A stretch of 64,000 bases of DNA, from the NCBI GenBank assembly GCA_019115825.1, contig DXCV01000056.1:62001-126000 (forward strand), written 5' to 3'. The notes under the pieces were generated by a model that saw only the letters and a program-made list of their open reading frames with translations, ran no database searches and was not told the origin of the DNA. Both the position numbers and the translations under genes were made by a program. Positions 41,833 to 50,233 of this stretch are shown here, piece after piece. Position 1 is the stretch's first letter. Every line of letters begins with the position of its first letter. This DNA is from Candidatus Bacteroides pullicola (GTDB lineage: Bacteria > Bacteroidota > Bacteroidia > Bacteroidales > Bacteroidaceae).

Positions 41833-43707
41833 CTACCGTCCGCAGAGCAACAGGAGGACATTGATGTCGCTGGGGGACACGCCGGGGATGCGGCTGGCCT
41901 GTGCGATGGTTTCCGGGTCAATCTTGGTGAGCTTCTGCCGGGCCTCCGTGGAGAGCGATTGCAGGCTGCTGTAGTCGAAGCGTCCTTTGATTTTGATGGC
42001 TTCCAGTCGGGCCAGTTTGTCGGCAATGATGCGCTCGCGTCCGATGTAGCCCTCGTATTTGAGGAGGATTTCGGCTGCTTCGATGATTTCTTCTTTGCGG
42101 TCCGTCAGGCGGTCCAGTTCGCGCTGGAAGGCGGGGATGCACTCTGCCATGTTTTTCAGCGTCACTTGGGGACGGCTGATGAGGTCCACCAGCTTGCAGC
42201 CTTGGCGAAGGGGAGTGGTGCCCAATGTTTCGAGGAAGCCGTTGATAAGTGCCGGTTTGATGGAGAACGCGCGGGTGAAGTCCACGATGCGCCCGATGGC
42301 TTCGCGTTTGCTTTCCAACAAAGCGTGACGCTCGTCGGTGGCCAGCCCCAGTTTCCACGATTTCTCCGTCAGGCGCATGTCGGCATCGTCCATACGGAGC
42401 AGGATGCGGTATTCAGCGCGCGAGGTGAACATCCGGTAGGGCTCGTCCACGCCTTTCGTCACCAGGTCGTCTATCAGTACACCGATGTAAGCCTCGTCGC
42501 GTCCCAAGGTGAAAGGCTCTCCGCCGTGGCAATTGATATGGGCGTTGATGCCGGCAATGATGCCTTGGCCTGCGGCTTCTTCATAACCCGTGGTTCCGTT
42601 GACCTGTCCGGCCAGGAAGAAGTTCTTCACTTTCTTCGATTCCAACGTATGTTTCAGTTGGGTGGGGTCGAAGTAATCGTACTCAATGGCATAGCCCGGG
42701 CGATAGATGACCAAGTCGCGGAAAGCGGGTATCTGCTTCAGCGCTTCTATTTGGATGTCCATCGGCAGGGATGAAGAGAAGCCGTTGAGGTAATACTCCT
42801 GCGTAGTTTCGCCTTCCGGCTCCAGGAAAAGCTGGTGTTGCGGCTTGTCCGGGAAGGTGACTATCTTCGTTTCGATGCTGGGGCAGTAGCGCGGGCCGAT
42901 GCTCTGGATTTGCCCGTTGAAAAGGGGAGAATCCGGCAATCCTTTGCGCAAGACTTCGTGCACGGCTTCGTTGGTGAAGCAGCTCCAGCACGGCAGTTGG
43001 GGTAAGGGGCGGGTACCTGTGTCAAGGAAGGAGAATTTATGGAAATCGTTCTCCCCGTCCTGCGCCTCCATGTCTTCGTAGTGTACGCTCCTGCCGTCGA
43101 TGCGCACGGGGGTCCCCGTCTTCATCCGTCCGTACTCGATGCCGTGTCGGGCGATGGATTCGGTCAATTCGTACGAGGCAGGTTCGGAAATGCGTCCGCC
43201 CGGCAGCATTACGCGCCCGATGTGCATCAGCCCGTTGAGGAAGGTACCGGCGGTCAGCACCACGCATTTCGCGCGGAAGGTGACGCCCCACACGGTGAGC
43301 ACGCCCCGCACTTCGCCATCCTCCACCAGCAGTTGGCGGACGGTGTCTTGCCAGATGTGCAGGTTGGGCGTGTTCTCCAGCACCTCGCGCCACGCCCATA
43401 TGAATTTGTTGCGGTCGCACTGGGCGCGCGGGCTCCACATGGCGGGGCCTTTCGAGCGGTTGAGCAGGCGGAATTGGATGGCGGTGCGGTCGGTCACAAG
43501 CCCGGTGAATCCGCCCAATGCGTCTATCTCGCGCACGATTTGTCCCTTGGCGATGCCGCCCACGGCGGGGTTGCAACTCATTTGGGCAATCTTGTTCATG
43601 TCCATGGTGATGAGGCAGGTCTTCGACCCGAGATTGGCAGCAGCAGCTGCTGCTTCGCACCCGGCATGGCCTGCGCCTATCACGATAACGTCGTAATTGA
43701 ATTCCAT
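41833..43707 (-). CDS. mnmG: tRNA uridine 5-carboxymethylaminomethyl modification enzyme
   Basis: 624 aa FAD protein that, with MnmE, modifies the wobble uridine of several tRNAs. The FAD site is VIVIGAGHAGCEAAAAA at the N-terminus, and the family signatures GPRYCPSIETKI and GQVNGTTGYEEAAGQG are intact. It is the first gene of the six-gene operon mnmG-apt-uvrC-dtd-MazG-deoC. A -7 box TACCTTTG lies 26 bp upstream. Confidence 0.97.
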   Translation of the reverse strand: MEFNYDVIVIGAGHAGCEAAAAAANLGSKTCLITMDMNKIAQMSCNPAVGGIAKGQIVREIDALGGFTGLVTDRTAIQFRLLNRSKGPAMWSPRAQCDRNKFIWAWREVLENTPNLHIWQDTVRQLLVEDGEVRGVLTVWGVTFRAKCVVLTAGTFLNGLMHIGRVMLPGGRISEPASYELTESIARHGIEYGRMKTGTPVRIDGRSVHYEDMEAQDGENDFHKFSFLDTGTRPLPQLPCWSCFTNEAVHEVLRKGLPDSPLFNGQIQSIGPRYCPSIETKIVTFPDKPQHQLFLEPEGETTQEYYLNGFSSSLPMDIQIEALKQIPAFRDLVIYRPGYAIEYDYFDPTQLKHTLESKKVKNFFLAGQVNGTTGYEEAAGQGIIAGINAHINCHGGEPFTLGRDEAYIGVLIDDLVTKGVDEPYRMFTSRAEYRILLRMDDADMRLTEKSWKLGLATDERHALLESKREAIGRIVDFTRAFSIKPALINGFLETLGTTPLRQGCKLVDLISRPQVTLKNMAECIPAFQRELDRLTDRKEEIIEAAEILLKYEGYIGRERIIADKLARLEAIKIKGRFDYSSLQSLSTEARQKLTKIDPETIAQASRIPGVSPSDINVLLLLCGR

Positions 43708-43732
43708 TCGTCCGATGTTTATTAAGTACGTG

Positions 43733-43740
43733 CAAAGGTA
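43733..43740 (-). promoter_or_regulatory. -7 box of the mnmG operon
   Basis: TACCTTTG on the minus strand, 26 bp before the start codon at 43707. No convincing -33 box. Confidence 0.55.
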
Positions 43741-43862
43741 AGAAAAAGTTGGGGAAAGTCGGCTATCGGGCGTCTACTGTTGCATTTTCCCGGCGTTATT
43801 TGCGTACAGCGGGACGTGCGGCGGAAAAAATCGCAGCCAAATCGCATTAGGGGGAAACAAAA

Positions 43863-43922
43863 AGCAAGCATAAATCTACAGATTCGTCTCCAATCGGAGA
43901 GGTTTGTAGATTCATGCTTGCT
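43863..43922 (-). terminator. Long-stem terminator downstream of the GH20 gene
   Basis: AGCAAGCATAAATCTACA on the left pairs with TGTAGATTCATGCTTGCT on the right, and the stem continues imperfectly inward to TCTCC/GGAGA. On the minus strand it is followed by TTTTTGTTTCC. The 453-bp gap 43708-44160 contains only this hairpin, the array at 44042-44129 and the mnmG promoter. Confidence 0.7.
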
Positions 43923-44041
43923 CAATATCGGACATTAACGGGTTTTGTCCTTGCAAAATGACAGATTCCGGCCTTGGTACACGGCTTCTCGTTCCGGCGT
44001 GAAATAGAAGCTTTGGCCGGGCATTGGGGGAGGTATATCTC

Positions 44042-44129
44042 CGCCTGTGCTTACCCATACCTCCGCCTGTGCTTACCCATACCTCCGCCCGTGCTTACCC
44101 GTACCCCCGCCCGTGCTTACCTGTACCTG
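44042..44129. repeat. Tandem array, 22-bp period, four units (CGCCCGTGCTTACC family, locus 3)
   Basis: Four 22-bp units (starts 44042, 44064, 44086, 44108), the first two identical, plus a partial fifth. It is the same family and orientation as at 9467 and 15133. The array is bracketed by an inverted repeat: AGGTATATCTCCGCC (44031-44045) and GGCGGGGATATACCT (44138-44152), 14 of 15 pairs. Confidence 0.92.
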
Positions 44130-44160
44130 CGCCCGAAGGCGGGGATATACCTGTCTTTGA

Positions 44161-46248
44161 CTATTTGCCGGCAGCGGGTGGCAGCACTACGATTTCGTCT
44201 GTGAAGATCCATCCGCCCAGCTCTTTGCCCGAGCGTGCCTGGACGCGGATATAGCGTGCCTTGGTCTTTCCCTTCCAGGTGTGGTTGGCAAAGGCGAAGC
44301 CCGGCTCGCGGCTGACTTTGTGTGTCTTGCGTTTCAGCCGTTTGAACTTCTGCCCGTCGTCGGAGACGGAGATGATGACCTCGGCAGGCAGGAAGACTTC
44401 CGGTCCGGCGGCCTGCATGAAGTCGGCGCCGATGCTGCCAATCTGTGTTTCCTCGCCCAGGTCGATGGTGACGTCGAGGCGGTTGCGCGAGATGAATCCC
44501 TGCCAGCGTCCGTCCGAGTAAGTCCAGTCGCCGCGCAGGCCGTCCGTCAGACTCTTGTCACCGGCAGCCTTGTAGGTCTCGTTGAAAGGCGCGTTGTAGG
44601 TGACGGGCTTGCCCAGGGCCAAGTGCTGGATAGGCTCGCGCGATTCGGGGCGGTGGCCCACCTCATCCTTCAGCGGGAAGGGGTGGTAGCCGTTGTCGGT
44701 CAGCCAATCCACGGCGGTCAGGGCGCGGTTGCGGAAGTCGGTGAAGTCCTTGCGGGCCGGGTCGCTCCAGCCCACTTCGGCTACGGCCAGCAGGCGCGGA
44801 TACATCATGTATTCATAGTATTCGTCCGTAGGGATGTATTCGGCCCATTGGTTGGCCTGCACGCCGTAGACCAAGGCTTCCTCTTCGGCTGTGAAGTCGG
44901 CTTTTACCGGGTCGTAAGCGTAGACTTTCTCCAGGGGCACATAGCCGCCGATGGCTTCCGGCTGGCTGATGGGGGCGTCCTGATAGTAGTCCAGGTAGAA
45001 GAATTCGGCAGGCGTCATCACGGCGCGGTGTCCCGAGCGGACAGCCTTCAAGCCGCCTTCCTCGCCGCGCCAGGACATGACGGTGGCGTTGGGTGCCAGG
45101 CCGCCTTCCATGATTTCGTCCCAACCCAGCAGCTTGCGGCCGTGCTTGTTCAGGAAGACTTCCATGCGGTGGATGGCGTAACTCTGCAGTTCGTCCACGT
45201 CCTTCAGGTTCTCGTCCTTCATGCGTTGCTGGCACTTGGGGCAAGCCTTCCACGGGTTCTTGTTGGCTTCGTCGCCGCCGATGTGGATGTATTCCGAGGG
45301 GAAGAGTTCCATGACCTCCGTCAGTACGTTCTCCAAGAACTCGAAAGTCTTTTCGTTGCCGATGCAGAACTCGGCATTCTTATACGGTTCGCCCGAGCAA
45401 GACATTTCCGGATAGGCAGCCAGTACCTCTTCGGAGTGGGCGGGCATCTCTATTTCGGGTATGATGGTGATGTGGCGCTCGGCTGCATAGGCCAGCAGTT
45501 CGCGGATGTCGTCCTGCGTGTAGTAGCCGCCGTAGGCACCCGGCGTACCTTCCTCGCAATACTGGCGTCCGCCCTTGAACCACCAGTCCTTCCACACGGC
45601 CTGCGGACGCCAGGCGGCAAACTGCGTCAGGCGCGGATACTGTTTGATTTCGATGCGCCAGCCTGCGCCGTCCGTCAGATGGATGTGCAGGCGGTTCAGC
45701 TTGAAGCGGGCCATGGCGTCTATCTGCTTTTTGACGAACTCCTTTGAGCGGAAGTGGCGCGATACGTCCATCATGAAGCCGCGGTAGGCAAAGCGCGGCT
45801 CGTCTGTGATGTGGCAGGCAGCCACCGTCCACGTGCCTTCACCGGCCGGCGTAGCCAGCTGCATCAGGGTTTGTAGACCGTAGAACATGCCGGCATCTGT
45901 GCAGGCAGTGATGTGGATCTTTTCCGGCGTCACGCGCAGTTCGTAGCTTTCCGGCGTGCGGGTGCCGGCGTTGTCCAGCTTCTGGAGGACGATGCTGGCC
46001 TGTCCGGCGTCTCCGTTCTTCAGGCATGCGCTCAGGAGCGGTTGTTGCTTGAGGTAGTCCAGGAGTTTGGCTCGTTCATCGCCCGTCAGGTTGCAGCTCA
46101 ACTTGGTCTGGGCATTGAGGGTGAATGAACCTGTCGCTTGTTCCACTTCCTGCGGGATGGGAATGACGGTTTGCGCATGCAGCGAGGGACCGCCGATGCA
46201 CAGCGTGGCGAGTAAGAATAGCCGCGCAAAGAATCTTGAGTTTCTCAT
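44161..46248 (-). CDS. GH20 beta-N-acetylhexosaminidase
   Basis: 695 aa. A signal peptide ends near residue 25 (PSLHAQ). A GH20b N-terminal domain covers about 27-150, then the TIM barrel with the catalytic Asp326-Glu327 pair in HIGGDEANK. The Trp-lined pocket (SWRGEEGG, NQWAEYI) supports GlcNAc/GalNAc release by substrate assistance. The last 130 residues are an F5/8 type C-like carbohydrate-binding domain. It removes terminal HexNAc from host glycans such as mucin or milk oligosaccharides. Single-gene unit with a -7 box at 46284-46291. Confidence 0.95.
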   Translation of the reverse strand: MRNSRFFARLFLLATLCIGGPSLHAQTVIPIPQEVEQATGSFTLNAQTKLSCNLTGDERAKLLDYLKQQPLLSACLKNGDAGQASIVLQKLDNAGTRTPESYELRVTPEKIHITACTDAGMFYGLQTLMQLATPAGEGTWTVAACHITDEPRFAYRGFMMDVSRHFRSKEFVKKQIDAMARFKLNRLHIHLTDGAGWRIEIKQYPRLTQFAAWRPQAVWKDWWFKGGRQYCEEGTPGAYGGYYTQDDIRELLAYAAERHITIIPEIEMPAHSEEVLAAYPEMSCSGEPYKNAEFCIGNEKTFEFLENVLTEVMELFPSEYIHIGGDEANKNPWKACPKCQQRMKDENLKDVDELQSYAIHRMEVFLNKHGRKLLGWDEIMEGGLAPNATVMSWRGEEGGLKAVRSGHRAVMTPAEFFYLDYYQDAPISQPEAIGGYVPLEKVYAYDPVKADFTAEEEALVYGVQANQWAEYIPTDEYYEYMMYPRLLAVAEVGWSDPARKDFTDFRNRALTAVDWLTDNGYHPFPLKDEVGHRPESREPIQHLALGKPVTYNAPFNETYKAAGDKSLTDGLRGDWTYSDGRWQGFISRNRLDVTIDLGEETQIGSIGADFMQAAGPEVFLPAEVIISVSDDGQKFKRLKRKTHKVSREPGFAFANHTWKGKTKARYIRVQARSGKELGGWIFTDEIVVLPPAAGK

Positions 46249-46283
46249 ACAATGTGTTTTTGGGGTTATTGGTTATTTGCTTA

Positions 46284-46291
46284 CAAATGTA
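46284..46291 (-). promoter_or_regulatory. -7 box of the GH20 gene
   Basis: TACATTTG on the minus strand, 36 bp before the start at 46248. No clear -33 box. Confidence 0.5.
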
Positions 46292-46349
46292 GGGAAAAAC
46301 AGAGAGGTTGCCATCTGTTTTCCTGTATTTCTTAAATAGTCTTACCTTT

Positions 46350-46381
46350 TTTGTGCTTTGGAGGACATTTTCTTATTTTTG
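46350..46381 (+). promoter_or_regulatory. Promoter of the 46413 gene
   Basis: TTTG (46350-46353) and TATTTTTG (46374-46381) with 20-bp spacing, followed by an AAGGAGG ribosome-binding site and the ATG at 46413. Confidence 0.75.
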
Positions 46382-46412
46382 TTCTCATTCAAAGTAGCAA
46401 GGAGGATCGCTT

Positions 46413-47279
46413 ATGAGAATGTACCGGTGGGGACGGATTTCGCTCCGTCTGATTCTTTTCCTGATGGGGATGACGGGTGGGCTTTGTGCCTTTGCCCAGC
46501 AGACGGACAGCCTGCGGATTTGGCGCGATAGCGTGCCGCCGGACAGAGCCGGACACACGCCGGTCCTGTTCGACAGCCTTTCCCCGGCCGAGCGTGCGGA
46601 CTTGCCTGCCCTCCGTCCCATTCCCTTGCGTCCGTCCTCTTCCCGGCGGAAGGATGCGTGGATGCAGGGTCCCATTCCGCCTTATTACCTCAATCCTTCC
46701 CCGATGTTCAAGGGGGACTATTCCACGTCGGGCGTGTTGGGACGTGCCGGCGGAGGCTACTTTGTCGGAGCCGGTTCGCAGACCAGCGTGCCGGGCATCG
46801 GCCGTTTCAATGCCGCCGCCTTGGGTTGGCAGAAACAGCTGAACGAGCGTCTCCAACTGCAGGTGATGGCCGATGCCGTGAAGATGAACACGGCGCGTTT
46901 CACGGGGCAATCCTTCGGCTTGTCCGGGCAAATGGTCTGGCAAGCGCAGGAACGGCTCTATTTCCGCACGTTCGGGGGTGTGGGCTTCGGTGATTTCCTC
47001 GGACGTCCGTCATACGGCTTTGGGGGTACCGTTGGTTTCGATGTCACGGATCGGTTTGGCATGGAGGTGGGTGCGCAGAGCTACTACAATTCCCTGACGG
47101 GGCGTTGGGAAGTGCTGCCCGTCGTGGCGCCCTATTACAAGTTCGATAAGTTCAAACTACAGCTGGACTTTGGACCTATCCTGTTCGAGATAATCCGCGG
47201 GGTGATAGAGAAGCATCGGGACGGAGACCGTGGAGGAGGTCCTACCATTATGCCGGACGTGCCGGGATTCAGACATTGA
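46413..47279 (+). CDS. Exported protein of unknown function, probable small outer-membrane barrel
   Basis: 288 aa. A signal peptide runs to about residue 28 (GLCAFAQQ). A Pro/Ser-rich low-complexity segment follows (about 40-85). From about 100 onward there are alternating hydrophobic/polar, Gly- and aromatic-rich strands (GGGYFVGAGSQT, YFRTFGGVGFGDF, YGFGGTVGFDVT), which suggests an outer-membrane beta barrel. No family motif is recognised. Strong promoter and ribosome-binding site, single gene. Confidence 0.8.
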   Translation: MRMYRWGRISLRLILFLMGMTGGLCAFAQQTDSLRIWRDSVPPDRAGHTPVLFDSLSPAERADLPALRPIPLRPSSSRRKDAWMQGPIPPYYLNPSPMFKGDYSTSGVLGRAGGGYFVGAGSQTSVPGIGRFNAAALGWQKQLNERLQLQVMADAVKMNTARFTGQSFGLSGQMVWQAQERLYFRTFGGVGFGDFLGRPSYGFGGTVGFDVTDRFGMEVGAQSYYNSLTGRWEVLPVVAPYYKFDKFKLQLDFGPILFEIIRGVIEKHRDGDRGGGPTIMPDVPGFRH

Positions 47280-47447
47280 GTGAGTACAATGGCCGAAAAA
47301 GTGTAACGGGGCAACGCCGCGTCATTGTGTGCATATCCTCTTGGCCTTCTGAAGATTTTTTCTTTATTTTGCAGTGGAAACGCGTGGTTTGTTATTGGGC
47401 TGCGTGAGGACTTTTTTGTTTAATCAACCCATATCGTGATATATAAT

Positions 47448-48365
47448 ATGAAGGAGAATCTGATACGCTTTGACTGGGCGATGAAACGCCTGCTCCGTAA
47501 CAAAAGCAACTACGTCGTGCTGGAGGGTTTCCTGTCCACTCTGTTGGGCGAGGATGTGCATATAGTCCGCTTTCTGGAAAGCGAAGGCAATCAGGATGAC
47601 GCCAACGACAAGTTCAATCGTGCGGACATGCTGGCGGAGGACAGTCAGGGCCGTCTGCTCATCATTGAGGTGCAGAACAACCATGAATTGGACTATTTCC
47701 ACCGGATGCTTTACGGAGTCTCCAAGACCATCTCTGAGTACATCAACCTGGGGGATGACTACGACAGGGTACGCAAGTTGTATTCCATCAACATTGTCTA
47801 TTTCGAGTTGGGGCAAGGCAAGGATTATGTCTACCACGGGAAGACAGAATTCCGCGGCTTGCATGATAAGGAGGACATCCTGCAATTGTCAGTCCGCCAG
47901 CGCGAGCTGTTTGTCGGGAAGAATGCGGGTGACATCTTTCCCGAATACTATGTGCTCCGTGTAAACGACTTCGATAAGGTGGCAAAGACACCTCTCGACG
48001 AGTGGATTGAATTTCTTAAGACAGGCGTTATCAATCAAACCGCTACAGCCAAGGGACTGCCTGAAGCCAGAGAACGCCTTCGGGTAGATTCTTTGTCACC
48101 TGCTGAAAAACGGGCTTATGTTCGTGCTATGGAGGCACAGAGTTATCAGCGTAGTGTCATTAAGTCTGGCTGGATTGAAGGTCGTGCGGAAGGACGTGAA
48201 GAGGGATTGGCGGAAGGTCGTGCGGAAGGTCGTGCGGAAGGTCGTGCAGAAGGTGAACTTCAAAAGGCACGAGCTATAGCTGTGGAAATGAAACATGCAG
48301 GTATGACAGTTGAAATGATAGCCCGGTTCACACAATTGACACCCGATGAAATAGCACGTTTGTAA
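47448..48365 (+). CDS. Rpn/PD-(D/E)XK family nuclease with EGRA repeat
   Basis: 305 aa from the ATG at 47448. Residues about 1-215 match the Rpn-type (PD-(D/E)XK nuclease family transposase) domain: FDWAMKRLLRNKSNYVVLEGFLS, then the active-site pattern NRADMLAED followed by LLIIEVQNN (D...E-x-Q). Residues 244-267 are six tandem EGRA-like tetrads encoded by 12-bp repeats. The C-terminus MKHAGMTVEMIARFTQLTPDEIARL is a small helical module. Rpn proteins are DNA endonucleases linked to recombination and, in E. coli, to phage defence with a C-terminal antitoxin made from an internal start. The Met at 228 (48129) would give a 78-residue form here. Possible weak promoter at 47341-47371. Confidence 0.85.
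   Translation: MKENLIRFDWAMKRLLRNKSNYVVLEGFLSTLLGEDVHIVRFLESEGNQDDANDKFNRADMLAEDSQGRLLIIEVQNNHELDYFHRMLYGVSKTISEYINLGDDYDRVRKLYSINIVYFELGQGKDYVYHGKTEFRGLHDKEDILQLSVRQRELFVGKNAGDIFPEYYVLRVNDFDKVAKTPLDEWIEFLKTGVINQTATAKGLPEARERLRVDSLSPAEKRAYVRAMEAQSYQRSVIKSGWIEGRAEGREEGLAEGRAEGRAEGRAEGELQKARAIAVEMKHAGMTVEMIARFTQLTPDEIARL
48177..48248 (+). repeat. Six 12-bp tandem repeats inside the Rpn-like gene
   Basis: Units of GAAGGTCGTGCG with variants at 48189-48212 and a final GAAGGTCGTGCA. Each encodes EGRA, EGRE, EGLA and so on. Because the unit is 12 bp, gain or loss keeps the frame and only changes the linker length. Confidence 0.92.
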
Positions 48366-48389
48366 CGCAAACGTTTCATTCTAAGAAGT

Positions 48390-48433
48390 GGGCGCAGCCG
48401 GTATGGATGAAATACTTTCCATCTGCTGCGCCC
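48390..48433 (+). terminator. Hairpin after the Rpn-like gene
   Basis: GGGCGCAGC and GCTGCGCCC, a perfect nine-base stem with a long AT-containing loop, 25 bp after the stop codon. Confidence 0.6.
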
Positions 48434-48449
48434 GATTTGTGTGCAAAAA

Positions 48450-48481
48450 AAGAGGTGCGGCCTAACCCGGTCGCACCTCTT
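48450..48481. terminator. Terminator downstream of susD (bidirectional)
   Basis: AAGAGGTGCG pairs with CGCACCTCTT around a 12-base loop. An A run on the left acts as the T run for minus-strand transcripts of the susCD pair. Confidence 0.8.
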
Positions 48482-48531
48482 CAAAATCAACTTTATGCTA
48501 AAATTAAATATAGCCTCGCTTGATGATTGCC

Positions 48532-50211
48532 TTACCAGCCGGGGTTCTGTTCCAGGGCAGGGTTAAGTTGCAATTCATTTGTCGGGATAGGCATTAGATA
48601 CATCTTGTCGTCCCACTTACGGCTGTTGGTGCCGATGGACAAGTCCGGATTGGTGTAGTCTGCGTAGACAATGGCATATCCGGCATCTGTGTGGTTGCCC
48701 GTTGTCACTTTTTTGCCCACATAAGTCATCGGGTTCTCCAGCAACTTACCTGCCTTCCAGCGGCAAATGTCATTCCAGCGGAAGCCCTCGCCGGCTAGCT
48801 CAATGCGGCGTTCGCGGCGAATTTCCTGCAATATCGGAGAGAGGTTGTAGCCATAGTCCGGCCAGTTGGGGTCGGTGAAGCTTACGGTCTCCGTCAGCTT
48901 CGGCATGCCGACACGGGCACGCAACAAATTGATGCTCTTGTCCAGTTCGGCTTGGCTGATGCTGCCCAGTTCGGCTTTGGCTTCGGCGTAGATGAGCAGC
49001 GTCTCCGCGTAGCGGTAGGCGATGCCGTCGGCCGTTTCCAAGGTGTATCCCAGATGTCCCGTGGCCGGGTCGTAGCCCTTGACGGTTTGGTAACCTGTGG
49101 TGCAGAAAGTGGTGACGTAATTGTTATCACCATCGATTTCATGCCCTTTGAAAGCTGCGTTGTCTGCAAAGAACTCGTTGTTGAGCACCATTTGGCGAAG
49201 GCGCGGGTCGCGGTTGGCGAACTCCTCGGCAATGGTGGCATCATCGGTCGGATAGCTTGTCAAGGCTTTCGGCAGTCCGTCTGCATAGAGGTAGCTGTCG
49301 ATGAAGTCCTTGGAGAATCCGGTATTGGCTTCCCACGCACCGTGTCCCCAGTTGTGGCGGCGCAGCGGGTCGGCATAGTCGATGTACAAGATGGACTCCT
49401 CCAGGTTGCTCTTGTCTTCCATGATGAACATATTGTAATAGTCATGCTCGGGGTCGCCTGTGTTGTAGATGTCATAGCGGCCGGAATTGATCAGGGCTTC
49501 ACTGGCTTCCACGGCTTCCTGCAAGAGGCTCTGCCATTCATAGCCCAGTTCCTTGTGGTACTTGTAGTACGTGCCTTCGTACAGGCAGACACGTGCCTTG
49601 TAATGCCGGGCCACATCGGCGGTCAGGCGGTTGTCACTGGAGCTGACGCGTCTTTCCGGCAACCACTGGATGGCGAAGTCCAGGTCATCGATGATGTGCT
49701 GGATGACTTCATTGCGTGGCGTGCGCGGTCCATACAGTTCCGGGCTGTCCGTGTTCATGTCTGTTTCCAGCCAAGGCACATCCCCGTAGGTTGTCAGCTT
49801 GTTGAAGTATTGTTGGGCACGGAAGAAGCGAATCTCGCCCACATATCGGTTGATTTCGCCTTCATCGCCCGTCACCGTCCCGTAGTGGGTCATGAAATAG
49901 TTGAGGCGGCGGATAGTCTGCCAGGCACTCTTGTTCCAGTTGCCGTCTTCGGTAGGCACGCTGTATTGTTGCCAGATGTAGGATTCCGGGCTTCTGGGCA
50001 CTTGGTTGTCGCTCCACGTATCGTCATAGTTGGATACGCCGCCCGGCAGCAAGCTGTAAAAATAGTTGGCATACGTCTCCAAGTCACTGGGCGTGGCCCA
50101 GAACGTCTGGTCGTTGATGGATTGGGGCGCCCTTTCCAGGAAGGCATCGTTGCAGCTTGTCAACGTGGCCGCTCCAATGATCGAACTGTATAATAAGTAT
50201 TTCAGTTTCAT
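48532..50211 (-). CDS. SusD/RagB-like glycan-binding lipoprotein
   Basis: 559 aa. The lipobox ends at Cys20 (TLTSC), followed by ND. The helical TPR-like SusD fold has typical parts: the N-terminal RAPQSINDQTFWATPSDLETYANYFY, the VGEIRFFRAQQYFNKLTTYGDVPW helix pair, and the C-terminal RRERRIELAGEGFRWNDICRW. It caps the TonB-dependent porin encoded 22 bp upstream and binds the oligosaccharide at the cell surface. The substrate is unknown because no enzyme gene is attached. Confidence 0.95.
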   Translation of the reverse strand: MKLKYLLYSSIIGAATLTSCNDAFLERAPQSINDQTFWATPSDLETYANYFYSLLPGGVSNYDDTWSDNQVPRSPESYIWQQYSVPTEDGNWNKSAWQTIRRLNYFMTHYGTVTGDEGEINRYVGEIRFFRAQQYFNKLTTYGDVPWLETDMNTDSPELYGPRTPRNEVIQHIIDDLDFAIQWLPERRVSSSDNRLTADVARHYKARVCLYEGTYYKYHKELGYEWQSLLQEAVEASEALINSGRYDIYNTGDPEHDYYNMFIMEDKSNLEESILYIDYADPLRRHNWGHGAWEANTGFSKDFIDSYLYADGLPKALTSYPTDDATIAEEFANRDPRLRQMVLNNEFFADNAAFKGHEIDGDNNYVTTFCTTGYQTVKGYDPATGHLGYTLETADGIAYRYAETLLIYAEAKAELGSISQAELDKSINLLRARVGMPKLTETVSFTDPNWPDYGYNLSPILQEIRRERRIELAGEGFRWNDICRWKAGKLLENPMTYVGKKVTTGNHTDAGYAIVYADYTNPDLSIGTNSRKWDDKMYLMPIPTNELQLNPALEQNPGW

Positions 50212-50233
50212 GTTGTTCAGTTTTTATGGGTTA

